NCBI GenBank assembly: GCA_014843695.1
Contig: CM026397.1
Location: forward strand, 43,258,780-43,322,779
DNA from: Archivesica marissinica
Taxonomy: Eukaryota > Mollusca > Bivalvia > Venerida > Vesicomyidae
Length of the DNA: 64,000 nucleotides
Direction: 5' to 3'
The position numbers and the translations under genes were made by a program. The number at the start of each line of letters is the position of its first letter. Within the stretch, counting starts at the first letter, position 1. The notes below the pieces were generated by a model. It worked only from the letters and a program-made list of their open reading frames with translations. It was not told the DNA's origin and ran no database searches. Shown here piece after piece: positions 63,084 to 64,000 of this stretch.

Positions 63084-64000
63084 GTACGTTTATTCTTGCA
63101 CACGCCACAACTTAGCATTGTATTGTACCAGTAACAGGGGCGTAGCTAGACTGAAATTATGTGTACTTAAATCTGGGGAGCACTGTAAGTGTGACCAGAT
63201 GGACTAGGAGGCAGAATTTATCAATTTTCTTTACATATTAGTGATTAGCACAGTGGTTAGCAAGCTCGCTTCTCATCAATGCAACCTGGGTACGATCCTC
63301 AGACCAGGAAGTATGTGAGATGGTACGGTGGTCGCCATATCGGATATGTGGGTTTTCTCCGGTTTCCTCCCACACGAATGCCCACATTTACACTTTCATC
63401 TTCGTCCATGAGAGTGATTGTTAAAACTTGTTTCGCAATTGTTGTAAAATAAATAAAGTTTAAATGAAACTATATATCCTCGTGCTCCCCCCGCCCCCTC
63501 CTTTATTATTAACCTACCATTTATGATCATGATACTTTGCTAGGTGAGTGATTACATAATTGTTAAAATCAGGTCATTACATAATCCAAGATGTCGCTGT
63601 ATAATAATAGCACAAATTCTTAAAAAAACAACTCATAAACTGCCAGCTGGATTTTGACGCACCTGGGTAGGAATACTCTTTCAAAGCTGTTCATATCGTG
63701 ATATTAGGATCAAAAAGGGGCATGGCCCGGGAGTTCAAGTAGGGATCAAATATTATTTTAGAAGGACTATTGTCAAAAAAGACTCATCAAAGATATCGAC
63801 ATGGTGATCAATTTAATGCAATTTTCATCAAAATCAGATTACGTCATCCAAGATGGCCGTCGAAATGTCAACCTTTTCTGAGAGATTTCAAACTTCTATT
63901 CACAAAACTAATCAGCTAATGTTCAAGAAACTCTACTTGTATGATCCTTAGGTGAAGCCCTTCTAAAGTAGTTAAAATAAAGGTCCCCTGACATTGAAAA
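63084..64000. other. Intron after exon F, to the window edge
   Basis: It contains one full-length SINE (63239-63465). 63466-64000 is AT-rich and has no exon I can recognise. The gene continues beyond the window. Confidence 0.55.
63239..63465 (+). mobile_element. tRNA-derived SINE, full length
   Basis: The head GATTAGCACAGTGGTTAGCA gives box A, and GGGTACGATCCTC is a degenerate box B. The body has GGTTTTCTCCGGTTTCCTCC, and the 3' end is AACTTGTTTCGCAATTGTTG with AAATAAATAAAGTTTAAA. The 3' end is shared with 57161-57251. Confidence 0.8.

Overview
This window is eukaryotic genomic DNA, most likely from a mollusc and probably a bivalve. The evidence is multi-exon coding sequence with GT/AG splice borders, several tRNA-derived SINEs with mollusc-style bodies, palindromic MITEs, a decayed Tc1-like transposase and AT-rich introns. 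The organism call rests on recalled family resemblance and was not tested by a search. No operon, CRISPR array, rRNA or functional tRNA gene is visible.

Layout. 1-652 is an assembly gap. 653-18094 is one 51-bp tandem array. 18095-20700 is mostly unique DNA holding a Tc1-like remnant, a GC-rich hairpin and a small duplication. 20701 to at least 21263 is the start of a small glycosylated single-pass membrane protein gene, cut by a gap of exactly 1000 N (21264-22263). From 28303 to 63083 six exons on the + strand fit an axonemal dynein intermediate chain, best match DNAI4 (WDR78). They carry the N-terminal half of the protein. The WD40 propeller exons must lie beyond 64000, and the 5' exons are not seen.

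The main feature is what fills the space between exons. From the gap to the right edge there are eleven tandem arrays with unrelated units: 38 bp (22264-28257), 109 bp (29841-30550), 28 bp (30591-33862), 37 bp (35069-39548), 22 bp (39844-40917), 53 bp (41271-51351), 33 bp (52727-53740), 58 bp (54958-56487), 40 bp (58999-60630), 57 bp (60984-61150) and 73 bp (61308-61610). With the 51-bp array, tandem repeats make up roughly three quarters of the non-N sequence. Several arrays show higher-order duplication: 784 bp in the 28-bp array, 274 bp in the 58-bp array, about 2.73 kb in the 53-bp array, and about 2-3 kb in the 51-bp array.

Most long open reading frames here are artefacts of stop-free repeat units. 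The supported coding content is six dynein exons (about 0.7 kb) and one membrane-protein exon (about 0.56 kb). A ciliary dynein gene with introns packed with satellite recalls the Drosophila Y-linked dynein genes kl-3 and kl-5. That parallel is inference only.
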